The notes beneath the pieces are model-generated. The model saw nothing but the letters and a program-made list of their open reading frames with translations. It ran no database searches and had not been told where the DNA came from. DNA of 64,000 nucleotides, taken from NCBI GenBank assembly GCA_039029455.1, contig JBCCGE010000003.1, positions 1 to 64,000 of the forward strand, read 5' to 3'. A program made the position numbers and the translations under genes. This document shows positions 45,242 through 54,488 of this stretch, in pieces (positions within the stretch are counted from its first letter, which is position 1; each line of letters starts with the position of its first letter). Source of the stretch: JBCCGE01 sp039029455. Its GTDB lineage: Bacteria > Pseudomonadota > Gammaproteobacteria > Arenicellales > Poriferihabitantaceae.

Positions 45242-46071
45242 ATCTGTACATCGCCTGATCGTGCACCGAAGCATTGTGCTGATTCGGGTGTCGAGTCTCC
45301 ATACCAGTGCAATTGATTCTTTATGAAACCGTTTGAAGAAAGGTCCAGTATTCGAAAACCCTGCAGGGATCCATCCAGCACGTGCGAGGCCCAGAAATCT
45401 TCGTGGTCTGCGGACTCTCCGGTCTGGGCGTGCTTTACATGTGCAAAGACTGACGGTGTCGTAATCTGAATATGGGAGCCGACGCTTAAGACAGTATCCG
45501 TGTGAGTATGGCCGGCAATAACTCCTTTCACGTTGGTGTAGCGATTCAGCAGGGAAGTGAATTCGTCTGAGTTCCACAGTTGGCATCCGGAGGACGGACA
45601 AACTTTCAGCGGTGTATGGTGGAGCGCTATGAGAACGGGGTGCTGGCGGTATTTTTCCAGATTTCGCTCCAACTCCGTGAAGCCGGCAGGATCTACAAAG
45701 CCGTGGGAATGGCCTTCTACCTGTGAGTTGACAAACAAAAATGCCCATCTCTGAATTACCGCACTACTCACACAATGGAATACATCAGAATTGAGTTCAG
45801 CCTGCATGTTCGAATAATCGTCATGATTGCCTGGCAGGGTGTACACCGGCACTTCAACATCCGACAGAAGATTTTTAAACCGTTTGTATGTGCGGACCGA
45901 ACCAACTTCCGCAACATCACCGGTGACAATAATGGCATCCGGTTTTGGGCGCAGTTTGCCAAGCTCGCCGATTGCATTTGATAGCGAAAGACCCGTGTCT
46001 ACCCCGTACAAATCCTGGCCCGGGTTCTCCGTAAGATGTATATCGGTCAGATGTGCAATACGGAGTGACAT
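45238..46071 (-). CDS. Metallophosphoesterase (CpdA-like)
   Basis: 277 residues with the calcineurin-like metal motifs: LTDIH (D10, H12), VTGDVAE, LPGNHDD, HHTPL and GHTHTD. This arrangement is typical of class III cyclic-nucleotide phosphodiesterases and related enzymes. It may hydrolyse 3',5'-cAMP, as CpdA does, but cAMP specificity cannot be confirmed. It is translationally coupled to a methyltransferase downstream by ATGA. Confidence 0.87.
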   Translation of the reverse strand: MSLRIAHLTDIHLTENPGQDLYGVDTGLSLSNAIGELGKLRPKPDAIIVTGDVAEVGSVRTYKRFKNLLSDVEVPVYTLPGNHDDYSNMQAELNSDVFHCVSSAVIQRWAFLFVNSQVEGHSHGFVDPAGFTELERNLEKYRQHPVLIALHHTPLKVCPSSGCQLWNSDEFTSLLNRYTNVKGVIAGHTHTDTVLSVGSHIQITTPSVFAHVKHAQTGESADHEDFWASHVLDGSLQGFRILDLSSNGFIKNQLHWYGDSTPESAQCFGARSGDVQI

Positions 46072-46284
46072 TTATTCTTTACTAACTTGTCCGGATCGAA
46101 TACGACATTTAAAAACAAGGACCCATCAGATTCCACTTAAATCAAGACCAGACAACACGTATGAAGTGTCTTATCTGGTAAATCACATTATGACTGAGTC
46201 TTATGGATCAAAGTTGAAAACGCGGAATTATTTTCAGAGCTGTTTACTCTTCCGATCAAAGAGATAATCTGCCCTGGCACGGTA

Positions 46285-46290
46285 TATAAT
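46285..46290 (+). promoter_or_regulatory. Possible -10 element for the secreted-protein gene
   Basis: TATAAT at 46285-46290, about 70 bp before the ATG at 46360, in A+T-rich DNA. No good -35 hexamer stands 17 bp upstream, so this is weak evidence. Confidence 0.25.
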
Positions 46291-46359
46291 TGTATCTGAA
46301 TATCAAAATCTTAAAGAGCAGCTGTCAAATTTTCGGAATCTACGATCAGGTAAAATATT

Positions 46360-47022
46360 ATGTCAAAAAAAGTTAAAGTATCTCGACGCAATTTTTCCAA
46401 AACCATCGCAGCGGGTACGGCCGTAACAGGAGGTTTACAGCATTGGTCAAAGCCTCTGGTGGAGTCTGCAATCTTGCCGGCGCATGCATCGTCCACTCCT
46501 ACGCCCTCAACTACTGGTGAGCCCACGACAACTCCAATATCTGTACCTGCGCCCACCTCTACAATATCCCTCTACAATTCTTCAGGCTGGCTGGATGGTG
46601 TTGGCGAAAAGGGCGTAGAACCCTCTGACTATGATATGCACGCGACATTTGAAGGAATTCCCACAGGCGCTCCACGAAGAATTTCGTTCAATATCCAACT
46701 AAGCATCGATGGAAACAATTTCGGGAGCAGTAATGTTGTAATAAATGTTCCTGACGCAGGCTGGAGAAATAGTGTAGTCAACGCTGCAAATAGTTTGAGT
46801 CCATTCAATGTCCTTTCTGCGCCATGGTCTCTAACCTACAATCCCGATTGGGAGATGGTTTTGTCCGTTGTAGAAAGTCTTGATAACCACGCTGGCGGAT
46901 TTACACAAGCAAGCACAGTCGGCGCATGGGTCATTCAAGTAACCGGAGGACAGGTATTTGACGCGATTGGTGCCAGCAACCGAAACGACTCATCAACTGG
47001 TGCGCGAATCCAAATCGCGTAG
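46360..47022 (+). CDS. Tat-like secreted protein with PAHA signal
   Basis: 220 residues. The N-terminus has a twin-Arg motif (SRRNF, R9-R10), a hydrophobic stretch and QHWSKPLVESAILPAHASST with PAHA at 40-43. A Thr/Pro/Ser-rich linker (about 44-68) follows, then a beta-rich domain of about 150 residues with no family I recognise (SIDGNNFGSSNVVINVPDAGW). The W-x-P-hydrophobic-PAHA signal region recurs in other secreted marine proteins. Exported and possibly surface-attached. A nucleotidyltransferase gene follows 15 bp later in the same direction. A decayed relative lies at 38644-39207. Confidence 0.75.
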   Translation: MSKKVKVSRRNFSKTIAAGTAVTGGLQHWSKPLVESAILPAHASSTPTPSTTGEPTTTPISVPAPTSTISLYNSSGWLDGVGEKGVEPSDYDMHATFEGIPTGAPRRISFNIQLSIDGNNFGSSNVVINVPDAGWRNSVVNAANSLSPFNVLSAPWSLTYNPDWEMVLSVVESLDNHAGGFTQASTVGAWVIQVTGGQVFDAIGASNRNDSSTGARIQIA

Positions 47023-47037
47023 CCATTAGTCTGCTGA

Positions 47038-47679
47038 TTGTCGTCAAAAACCCCAAAACGGGATCGTGTCAGGCGCGCTGAAATAACAGCTGTCTCGCAG
47101 CTGGAGCCAGCTCCCGCAAGAATAGTTCAGAGTATCGCCGATGAGTTTGGAGTAATTGCGCTACATGGCTCACGAGTTAGCGGAGTGTGGGCTGAGGACA
47201 GCGATTACGATATCGCTATCGCAGGATTCACCGCAGATAAGGAGGGCTATAGCAAAAGACTGAGCACCATTGCGCTACAGCACAATGTAAAAATCGACAT
47301 TTGGGAAGGCGCGAACTTTAAGTCAAATCGCAAAGGCGTTCTGGTTGTATGCGGTAGCTCTATTGACCACGGATCAATTCATAAAGATTTTCCACTTACG
47401 CCGGAATTTGGACTCGTTGCACAGAACAGTGAGTTCGAAATTCATCAAACCGAACCTGATTTTCAATTATTGAAAACGGGCACCAGGTTGCTTATCAAAT
47501 TCAACAAGTATTCCATGAACATATATCAAAGATGTTTGACACCTTGTCGAATTAGTGACCTAATTAATAACATTCAGCTGGACTACTTCTTTGACGGAAG
47601 TATTAAAGAAGATGTACTAGATGCGATTAACGTAATGATTGCGTATGGAGTTCTCAAATACTCTATTCCAAAGCCATAA
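47038..47679 (+). CDS. Minimal nucleotidyltransferase domain protein
   Basis: 213 residues in the polymerase-beta-like fold. The catalytic motif is ALHGSRVSGVWAEDSDYDIAI, with G44-S45 and the metal acids D56 and D58. The third acid is D87 in VKIDIWE. This is the minimal MNT-type nucleotidyltransferase arrangement. No HEPN toxin partner is adjacent. The start is TTG at 47038, with no clear ribosome-binding site. The gap of 15 bp to the secreted-protein gene suggests one transcript. Function unknown. Confidence 0.75.
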   Translation: MSSKTPKRDRVRRAEITAVSQLEPAPARIVQSIADEFGVIALHGSRVSGVWAEDSDYDIAIAGFTADKEGYSKRLSTIALQHNVKIDIWEGANFKSNRKGVLVVCGSSIDHGSIHKDFPLTPEFGLVAQNSEFEIHQTEPDFQLLKTGTRLLIKFNKYSMNIYQRCLTPCRISDLINNIQLDYFFDGSIKEDVLDAINVMIAYGVLKYSIPKP

Positions 47680-47809
47680 AATCTGGCAGTGTGACCGCGA
47701 TGCTGGATTCGAACTCGGAAAAATCCAAGCATGAAAAATAATTGACGTTACAAATTTGTCAGTCAATTTTGAGTTCGTTAGTTGAAGTAAAGCTCTCTTT
47801 TTCACATGC

Positions 47810-48664
47810 CTATGGATAAACCTCAGGTACAAATGTCTGATCGGTCATTGGAGGACGGACGTAGCCACCTTTATTCTTGCGAGGTTTAAGCTTGGGCACT
47901 TTCGCATTTGTTTCTTTATAAGGAATGCTGCTTAGAAGGTGACTTATGCAGTTGAGCCTGGCGTGCTTTTTTACATCAGCATCAACCACATACCAGGGTG
48001 CCTGTTTGATGTCGGTATGCGCAAAATTGTCGTCTTTGGCCTTTGAATATTCAACCCATCGATCCCGGGATTCGAGGTCCATAGGGCTCAGTTTCCACTG
48101 TTTGGTAGGATCAAGGCGCCTGCCCTGAAAACGTTTTTCCTGCTCCTTATCGCTGACCGAGAACCAGTATTTTATAAGCTGTATTCCGCTTCGAACCAAC
48201 ATTCTTTCGAACTCCGGACACGACCGCATAAACTCACGATACTCTTCGTTGGTGCAAAACCCCATGACCCGCTCCACGCCGGCTCGGTTGTACCAGCTTC
48301 GATCAAAGATCACCATTTCTCCGGCAGCCGGCAGATGCTCGGCGTAGCGCTGAAAATACCATTGGGTTTTTTCCCGTTCGGTCGGTGCTGGCAACGCCAC
48401 TACGCGACAGACTCGCGGATTCAATACCTGAGTGATGCGTTTTATGACCCCGCCTTTGCCGGCGGCATCCCGTCCTTCGAATATCACCACTACTTTTAAA
48501 CCTTCGTTTTTGATCCATTCCTGAAGTTTGATCAGTTCGATCTGTAATCGAGCCAGTTCAGCCTCGTAAAACTTGGTGGTGATGCGACCGTCTTTTTTGG
48601 CCCGTTTGATATCCTGCTTCTTATCTTTGGCTTTCTTGCCTGTGTCAGCTTTCTTTTTACTCAT
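47810..48664 (-). CDS. ppk2: Polyphosphate kinase 2
   Basis: A 284-residue PPK2-family P-loop enzyme. The Walker A region is FEGRDAAGKGGVIKRI, the lid and Walker B segments ALPAPTEREKTQWYFQRY and FDRSWYNRAGVERVMGFCT, with a basic N-terminal tail. It transfers phosphate between polyphosphate and nucleoside phosphates; length and motifs suit class I, usually ADP to ATP (or GDP to GTP). It lies 42 bp downstream of a double adenylate-kinase gene in the same direction. Confidence 0.92.
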   Translation of the reverse strand: MSKKKADTGKKAKDKKQDIKRAKKDGRITTKFYEAELARLQIELIKLQEWIKNEGLKVVVIFEGRDAAGKGGVIKRITQVLNPRVCRVVALPAPTEREKTQWYFQRYAEHLPAAGEMVIFDRSWYNRAGVERVMGFCTNEEYREFMRSCPEFERMLVRSGIQLIKYWFSVSDKEQEKRFQGRRLDPTKQWKLSPMDLESRDRWVEYSKAKDDNFAHTDIKQAPWYVVDADVKKHARLNCISHLLSSIPYKETNAKVPKLKPRKNKGGYVRPPMTDQTFVPEVYP

Positions 48665-48706
48665 ATTAATGTTCCTCTTTGCTTGGATACTCGTTCTGTA
48701 TCGAAA

Positions 48707-50134
48707 TTAAATCGAGTGACTCAGTCCGGAGTTTTGTTCTAGCTTTTCCGCCGCATCGATGCAGCGTTTCGCGATACTGTCGACATCGCCTTCTCCGTCG
48801 ATCTCCTCAAGCACACCCATGTCGTGATAGTGATTGATAATCGGTGCGGTTTGCATATGAAATGTTTTTAGTCGCGCCTGAACGGTGGTCTCATTGTCGT
48901 CATCGCGCTGGTATAGTGAACCGCCACACGCGTCACAATGGCCTGATTTTTTCGGTGGCTTGAAGTCAATATGGAAAGGTGACTGGCAATCGCTGCAGAT
49001 CAGTCGCCCGGAAATTCGCTTGACAATTTCAGCGTCAGATACACGGATGTATATGGCACCACTTATGGAGCGTCCAAGTGAACTCATTATTTCGCCGAGA
49101 GCAAGAGTCTGCGGCAGACTCCTAGGGAATCCATCCAGGATAAATCCAGGTGTCACATCTTTTTCAGACAATCGGTCTTCGACCATGGCTTCAGTAACAT
49201 CATCTGGTACAAGCTCACCGCGTTCCATGAAGCTCTTGGCGAGCGTTCCGAGTTCGGTATGATTGTTCAGGTTTTCACGAAACAAACTGCCCGTGGAAAT
49301 ATGGGGAAGATGCAGGTGACCCTGCAGATTTTCGGCCTGCGTGCCCTTTCCGGATCCAGGGCCGCCAATCAGTACAAGGTTAAAGTCTTCGGCGACGGTG
49401 TTTTTATCTGAACGGCTGAGGTCATTTTTTGTCGGTGTGTTGCGGATATCTTCGTTCTCTCCGGACTCATAACGAAAGCTTCCATTGTTGATGCTGTCCA
49501 CAGCCGCTAATAACTCGCTTGAGATGGATTCAATGGGCTTATTCGCATCGACGGTAAGCAAACGCCCGCTGCTCTTGTAGAAGTCAAGTACGGGTTGCAG
49601 CTCCCTTCTGAATGCACGCAGGCGAACCCGGATCAGGCTGCGAATATCGTCATTTCGAATCGTCAGCGCAGTGTCGCAGCGGTCGCAAAGCATTGAACGC
49701 TTTGGTTGATGGAATTCCACATGATAGCGCGCTCCGCAATTTGGACAGGTCTGACGACCAAGCAACCTCTCCATGACGACGGCGTCTGAAAGTTCGAGAA
49801 AGAGAACCGCGTCCAGCGTACGTTTGTGCTTGCCCAGTTCTGTGTCCAGAAAGCGAGCCTGATCCAGAGTCCTTGGATAACCGTCAACCAGAATATTCTG
49901 TGCAGCCGGTGCGTGGTGCAGCCACTCTGCCGCAATCGCGTTGACCACGTTGTCGGGAACCAGCTCACCACGTTCAACATAGTAGTTCGCTAGGAATCCA
50001 ATGGCGTTGTGTTTTTCAACACTTGAACGCAGGAGTTCGCCCGTATTGAGTTGAATGAAATTAAATTTCTTCAACAGACGAGCTGAGTGCGTCCCTTTGC
50101 CAGCACCGGAAGGGCCAATCAGGCAAATATTCAT
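48707..50134 (-). CDS. Tandem (double) adenylate kinase
   Basis: 475 residues containing two complete adenylate-kinase domains. Domain 1 (about 1-215) has P-loop GPSGAGKGTH (7-16), DGYPR (84-88) and a zinc LID with C130, C133, C150 and C153. Domain 2 (about 250-465) has P-loop GGPGSGKGTQ (257-266), DGFPRS and a second four-Cys LID (CSDC, CDAC). A hydrophilic linker (about 216-249) joins them. Both copies keep the catalytic motifs, and they have diverged from each other. It is probably the source of AMP/ADP interconversion feeding PPK2 downstream. Most bacterial Adk has one domain. Confidence 0.9.
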   Translation of the reverse strand: MNICLIGPSGAGKGTHSARLLKKFNFIQLNTGELLRSSVEKHNAIGFLANYYVERGELVPDNVVNAIAAEWLHHAPAAQNILVDGYPRTLDQARFLDTELGKHKRTLDAVLFLELSDAVVMERLLGRQTCPNCGARYHVEFHQPKRSMLCDRCDTALTIRNDDIRSLIRVRLRAFRRELQPVLDFYKSSGRLLTVDANKPIESISSELLAAVDSINNGSFRYESGENEDIRNTPTKNDLSRSDKNTVAEDFNLVLIGGPGSGKGTQAENLQGHLHLPHISTGSLFRENLNNHTELGTLAKSFMERGELVPDDVTEAMVEDRLSEKDVTPGFILDGFPRSLPQTLALGEIMSSLGRSISGAIYIRVSDAEIVKRISGRLICSDCQSPFHIDFKPPKKSGHCDACGGSLYQRDDDNETTVQARLKTFHMQTAPIINHYHDMGVLEEIDGEGDVDSIAKRCIDAAEKLEQNSGLSHSI

Positions 50135-50456
50135 CGGATCATTATAGGATTACCTTTTGAATGAATCCAGTGTAGCGCCGTTCGTGCCGCAAAACGCGAT
50201 AATCGGAGGTCAACAGCGATCAAAATATGCCCCACATTGCTGAGTCACGAATGGTTTATAGGTTAAGTCGCGCCTTAATCCTTTCGGGCCGTTACGCTCA
50301 CTTCGGGCGGCGCATATTCATCATACTGGGGCAAATCGTCACAAATAGTTTCAATCTCAGATCTGGAGGCGACAAATATGTGCTTTTCGCTCGCAGTCGC
50401 GTGTTGCGGGTGCATCCCATCGTCGAGAGTTGCGGGCACGTACCATCAAAAAAAGT
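50135..50456. other. Non-coding gap between adk and nitrilase genes
   Basis: 322 bp upstream of the double-Adk start. Both flanking genes are on the minus strand. A weak 7-bp inverted repeat, TGCCCCA (50228-50234) and TGGGGCA (50327-50333), is seen. No coding-like frame or terminator is convincing. Confidence 0.35.
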
Positions 50457-51233
50457 CTATTCGCGGACATATCGTGGATAAGTGTGTTTGCTCATCTTCG
50501 AAAACTCCAGATCAATTTCTACAGTTTTAAACGGTTCTTCGGTATCCGTTGTTGCAAGAACATTGCCTTCCGGATCGATAATCCAGGCAAGACCACCACA
50601 GTCCGCCTTGGAACCGTGTGGACACCAGAGATTTGACGACAGGCTGTACGCACCGGAGCAGACGGCAGCCGCCTGACCGCCTGCAAGCCATTTTTCGGTA
50701 GAATCGTGAGGAGTGGCTCGCGGCGTGCACAGAATATCTACGCCTGATGATGCGTAATGCCTGGCCCATTCGAAGAACCACATTTCGGTGCAGATTTGTG
50801 TGGCGATAATGGCGTTTGAAAAAATGGTGGTTTCAAACTCTTTTTCACCCCTTTCATACCAGGACGATTCCCAATAGCCCTCTTCGTTGGGCAAATAGTA
50901 TTTTTCATGAATCCCGAATGCAGACAGGCTATCCTGATACCAGATATACGCCTGGTTGCGACGACTTCCGCATGCTTTAACAATGGGGCGAGTGCCAACG
51001 ACAGCCCGGGCTCCGATGTCTTTCAGATTGTCAATACGACTATTATGAGATTCGACCGCTTCAAGCCAGCGACTGTGGCTGGGAGTTTTGTCGGCAGCAA
51101 GCCACTCGAAAAAAGGCATTTCGGGTAGTAGAACAAGTTCGCTTGCATTTGATTTAACGTGTTCAGCAAGATCTGAAATATATCGATCAAGTTCAGACGC
51201 TCTGGAGTCTATCTGACATACAGTAACTTTCAT
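50457..51233 (-). CDS. Carbon-nitrogen hydrolase (nitrilase superfamily)
   Basis: About 258 residues with the nitrilase E-K-C triad: E38 in LLPEMPF, K in HEKYYLPNEEGYWE and C in ATQICTEMWFFEWAR. The start MKVTVCQID at 51233 is preferred to the longer MITT start. Substrate is not predictable; amide or carbamoyl hydrolysis is likely. It is not clearly linked to neighbours. Confidence 0.88.
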   Translation of the reverse strand: MKVTVCQIDSRASELDRYISDLAEHVKSNASELVLLPEMPFFEWLAADKTPSHSRWLEAVESHNSRIDNLKDIGARAVVGTRPIVKACGSRRNQAYIWYQDSLSAFGIHEKYYLPNEEGYWESSWYERGEKEFETTIFSNAIIATQICTEMWFFEWARHYASSGVDILCTPRATPHDSTEKWLAGGQAAAVCSGAYSLSSNLWCPHGSKADCGGLAWIIDPEGNVLATTDTEEPFKTVEIDLEFSKMSKHTYPRYVRE

Positions 51234-51245
51234 TGTCGTGATCAA

Positions 51246-51750
51246 ATCTGGTCAGGTTTTGTGTCATTTTCCTTACATCGGCTCAGCCATGCAACTGACA
51301 CCCGGCGGCGCCACTCACGATCCTATGAACGATAAATGCCGAACTCAGAACCAGTGGTACTGTCAGGGAAAACAATTTCGCTTGCGGCGCAAACCCCGAC
51401 TGACCACAAAACTAACGAGCACCCAAAAGTAGCAATAGGATCAGTTATAAAGGGTTTTAGAATAAACGCGGCAATTCTGGGATTGCATATGGCGACACCG
51501 CAGACAAGCCCATCTGAACCAATATCGAAACCGCGTTGTTCAGTCTATAGCCCAAACAAAACAAATTGGCGACGGCCCTGGCGAGTCGCGGACATACGGC
51601 AGACTTGTCTATTGATTTCCGGAAAGTCCGATGCAATGGAAAAATGGATTGCGTTGCCGACAGCATCCGCATAGCCGGACAAACACAGCAATACCTTTTA
51701 TTGAAATTCGCGTACAAGCAGTGGATAACCAGTGTTCCAGTCGGAACTCA
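51246..51750. other. Gene-free region
   Basis: 505 bp between minus-strand genes. Several short frames exist on both strands, but none shows a family or plausible ribosome-binding site, and overlapping frames contradict each other. No repeat or RNA structure was found. It may hold a decayed gene. Confidence 0.35.
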
Positions 51751-52371
51751 TCAATCCATTCCCGGTAATTGCTCAAGTCTCCCGTACTCTCCTGACTTAA
51801 AATCAACATTTCCGTGCGCAAATTCCAGCGCCATCTCTGTCATATCAAATCCCCAGAACAGCCGATTTCCAACTTGAAGGGTTGGCACACCAAACACGCC
51901 AACTTCAATCGCTTTCTGGGTGCTGTCGACCAGAGCGGCTTTGACTTCCGGGTTACCGCAGCGGTCTTCAATATCTATGTCACCAAATGTTTGCCGGACC
52001 AGAGTTCTCATGCCGTCAGATGCGGGGTCTAATCCCATTTCCCAGATTCCCCTGAACAGAAAATCAATCAAATCAGGGTCGCAATCCATCGAGAGCGTAA
52101 GGCGAAGCGGCATCAAAGGATGGAATGGATGATAGGGTGGTGTTTTGAACGGTATGCCGTGTTTTTCTGCGAGCCAATGACAATGCTGATAGGTCATCGC
52201 GCGCTTGGCGGGGATTTCTACCGGTCCTTTGTGCCCCCAGTGTTTGAGCAGCCCGGCGAACAGCACGGGTCGAGCATTGATCTCCCTGATAAGCCCCTGT
52301 TCTCGCAGAGTTACGTACTGCAGGTAAGCGAAGGGCGAAATAAAATCGAAATACCAGTTCAGAGACTTCAT
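51751..52371 (-). CDS. 2-hydroxychromene-2-carboxylate isomerase family (DsbA/GST-kappa fold)
   Basis: 206 residues with the thioredoxin-fold opening LNWYFDFISPFAYLQYVTL, where the Ser replaces the redox Cys and binds glutathione. The conserved GVFGVPTLQVGNRLFWGFD near the C-terminus is the family cis-Pro loop. It likely isomerises an aromatic breakdown product or conjugates glutathione. The start overlaps the MFS gene stop by ATGA. Confidence 0.88.
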   Translation of the reverse strand: MKSLNWYFDFISPFAYLQYVTLREQGLIREINARPVLFAGLLKHWGHKGPVEIPAKRAMTYQHCHWLAEKHGIPFKTPPYHPFHPLMPLRLTLSMDCDPDLIDFLFRGIWEMGLDPASDGMRTLVRQTFGDIDIEDRCGNPEVKAALVDSTQKAIEVGVFGVPTLQVGNRLFWGFDMTEMALEFAHGNVDFKSGEYGRLEQLPGMD

Positions 52372-53687
52372 AAAGAATCGGACGTCTGCGAGTTCTTGTC
52401 ATCGTACTGTCGCCCGAGCCAGAGTGCGATAAACATCCAGACGGCGGCGAGAGCGGCGGAGATCAGGGCAATTGCATGCGCATTCATGCCGAGCGTCTTC
52501 ATGCCCGTAAAGATCCAGGCACTGATGGTATCGCCTGATCTGTGAATAGTGGTGTCAACAAAGTTTTTGGCCTTATATTTTTCTTCTCGTCCGAGCACCA
52601 CAAACAGCATTTCCCGGGCGGGTTTTGCCAACGCATAGTTGCCGGCGCGACGCACAACCTGAACCACAACCATGACGGCAAGAGATGGAACAATCGCAAT
52701 GGCCAGGAAACCAAAGATCAGCAGAGTCGGAAGAATCGCCAGAGTTTTTCCAAGACCGAGCGAGTTGACGATTCTGCTGGTGAGAAACAGCTGAAGCAAC
52801 AAAGTCAGAAAGTTGGCGGCGAAATCCACTGCGGCAAAAAGTTGCGTTCGTTCGGCAGAGTCAGTCAGCAACGTTTCCACCAGCTTGGCCTGCTGGATCG
52901 CGAGAAAGGTGGACAACAGAGTGTACATCAGAATGAGCAGGCAAATTCCAAGCAGATATCTTGAGCGAAGAACCAGGCGAATTCCGTCCCAGATGCTGCC
53001 TGCAAGTTTGGTCTCGTCAAGTACGGACTGCTTATCAAACTGCTCATTAGTTTTTGAGCGCGCCCACTGTGACAGCGATCGCGTGCAAAAGATTGCGCAT
53101 ATCAGGACACCGGCTGAGACCAGCATAAGATTGGCCAGTCCAACCTTATCGACCAGCAAGCCGGTAACCAAAGGGCCGGTGAGCGCACCCGCCGTGCCAC
53201 CGGCCGCAATAAACGCGAACAGTCGTCTCGACTGATCCTCGTCGAAGATGTCCGACATAAAACTCCAGAACACGGAGACAACAAACAGGTTGAATACATT
53301 AACCCAGACGAAGAACACCCCGGACAACTGCCAGGTTTCGCTAAAGCGATTGAAAGCGAAATAAAACGTGATCAGACAGGCTGAAAAAAACAGATAGGTC
53401 GCAGGCAAAAGTTTTGCCCGCACAACACGATTGGTGAGCCAGCCAAACAGCGGCACCACGGCGAGCATGGCCAGGAAGGTTGCAAGTAAAAGCCATTGCA
53501 AATTGTCGACACCGATTCGAATCACCATTTCGCCGCGAATCGGTCGAATAATGTAATACGAGCACAGCAGCAGATAAAAGTAAGCAAATGACCACAACAA
53601 CGCTCGGGTTTCGCCGCGTTTGACGGCGATCAGCCGTGACAGCCAGGGCAAAAGAACATGCGTGTTTATCGGCGTAACGGTTTTCAA
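52368..53687 (-). CDS. MFS transporter, nucleotide-transporter-like
   Basis: 439 residues with about 12 hydrophobic helices. The N-terminal YYIIRPIRGEMVIRIG and FNLFVVSVFWSFMSDIF resemble MFS proteins annotated as Npt1/Npt2-type ATP:ADP antiporter relatives. This subgroup in free-living bacteria has no proven substrate. It is in an operon with a PhyH-type dioxygenase upstream (24 bp gap) and the isomerase downstream (ATGA overlap). Confidence 0.8.
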   Translation of the reverse strand: MKTVTPINTHVLLPWLSRLIAVKRGETRALLWSFAYFYLLLCSYYIIRPIRGEMVIRIGVDNLQWLLLATFLAMLAVVPLFGWLTNRVVRAKLLPATYLFFSACLITFYFAFNRFSETWQLSGVFFVWVNVFNLFVVSVFWSFMSDIFDEDQSRRLFAFIAAGGTAGALTGPLVTGLLVDKVGLANLMLVSAGVLICAIFCTRSLSQWARSKTNEQFDKQSVLDETKLAGSIWDGIRLVLRSRYLLGICLLILMYTLLSTFLAIQQAKLVETLLTDSAERTQLFAAVDFAANFLTLLLQLFLTSRIVNSLGLGKTLAILPTLLIFGFLAIAIVPSLAVMVVVQVVRRAGNYALAKPAREMLFVVLGREEKYKAKNFVDTTIHRSGDTISAWIFTGMKTLGMNAHAIALISAALAAVWMFIALWLGRQYDDKNSQTSDSL

Positions 53688-53711
53688 AGTGATGTTACGC
53701 GAACCGCGCGA

Positions 53712-54470
53712 TCAACCGCAGGGAATATCCGGATATCCGGCAGAACGGGTGCCTGCAATCGGCTGGTTGTCAGCCGCATGATAAGTAAACACAACAGAGG
53801 TTTTTACTGATTCCGCGCTGTTGCGTCCGGCGGCATGCAGCGTACCGCAATGGAAAAACAGCACGTCGCCAGCCTTCATTTCCGCCGGGATGGCGCTGTC
53901 GATAAGAGCCTGATTTTCCTCGATATCGGTTCGCAGAAAATACGCGGCATCGTATCGACCGCGATCCAGTTTTGTGGTGTGCGTCCCCGGAATCAGCAGC
54001 ATGCCCCCGTTTTCAATATATTCATCACCCAGCGCAAGCCACACGCTGACCAGATCCGGCCGATCGAAAAGCCAATAGCGAATATCCTGATGCCATAGAG
54101 TAGCGCTGCTAAAACCCGGATGTTTTGTCATGACGCAGTTGTGATGATTCTGCGATAGCTCGATATGGTCATTGCCAAGAAGTTGCTTGACCCGACCTAC
54201 CACATCGTCGGATGTCGACCATTCCCGGAATACCGCATCACGGGTGTAGGCGTGCAGCAGTCTGCGCGGTGTATCGCCGCCGGGTGACAGCCGATCTGCC
54301 GGTGCGCCGGGGTACTGCACATCAGTCTCAAATTCGAGAGGAGCTAATGGTGGATTCAGCGATGCGGTGATCGCGTTTCGCATCGCGGTGCACCCGTCGG
54401 TGTCCAGCAGCGAACGAGCAACAATAAATCCGTTCTGTTTAAATTCATCTATTTCTCTATTAGAAAACAT
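53712..54470 (-). CDS. Phytanoyl-CoA dioxygenase family protein
   Basis: 252 residues of the Fe(II)/2-oxoglutarate dioxygenase (PhyH) family. The iron-binding His and Asp are in LWHQDIRYWLFDRPDLVSVW. The distal His is in FFHCGTLHAAGRNSA, followed by the 2-oxoglutarate Arg/Ser region. It hydroxylates an unknown small organic substrate. It sits between the LEA2 lipoprotein and MFS genes in one operon. Confidence 0.88.
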   Translation of the reverse strand: MFSNREIDEFKQNGFIVARSLLDTDGCTAMRNAITASLNPPLAPLEFETDVQYPGAPADRLSPGGDTPRRLLHAYTRDAVFREWSTSDDVVGRVKQLLGNDHIELSQNHHNCVMTKHPGFSSATLWHQDIRYWLFDRPDLVSVWLALGDEYIENGGMLLIPGTHTTKLDRGRYDAAYFLRTDIEENQALIDSAIPAEMKAGDVLFFHCGTLHAAGRNSAESVKTSVVFTYHAADNQPIAGTRSAGYPDIPCG

Positions 54471-54488
54471 TCGCCCTACCCTTCCGGA

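Noticed and set aside
44390..45748. A 452-codon frame including extra N-terminal residues before the methyltransferase
   Set aside because: The first ~170 codons overlap the phosphoesterase gene, and the methyltransferase starts at 45241 with a clear ATGA overlap.
46276..46296. Sigma-54-like TGGCAC
   Set aside because: The expected TTGC element at the right spacing is missing.
51336..51821. Overlapping short frames on both strands
   Set aside because: No family, no ribosome-binding site, and mutual overlap. Treated as non-coding.
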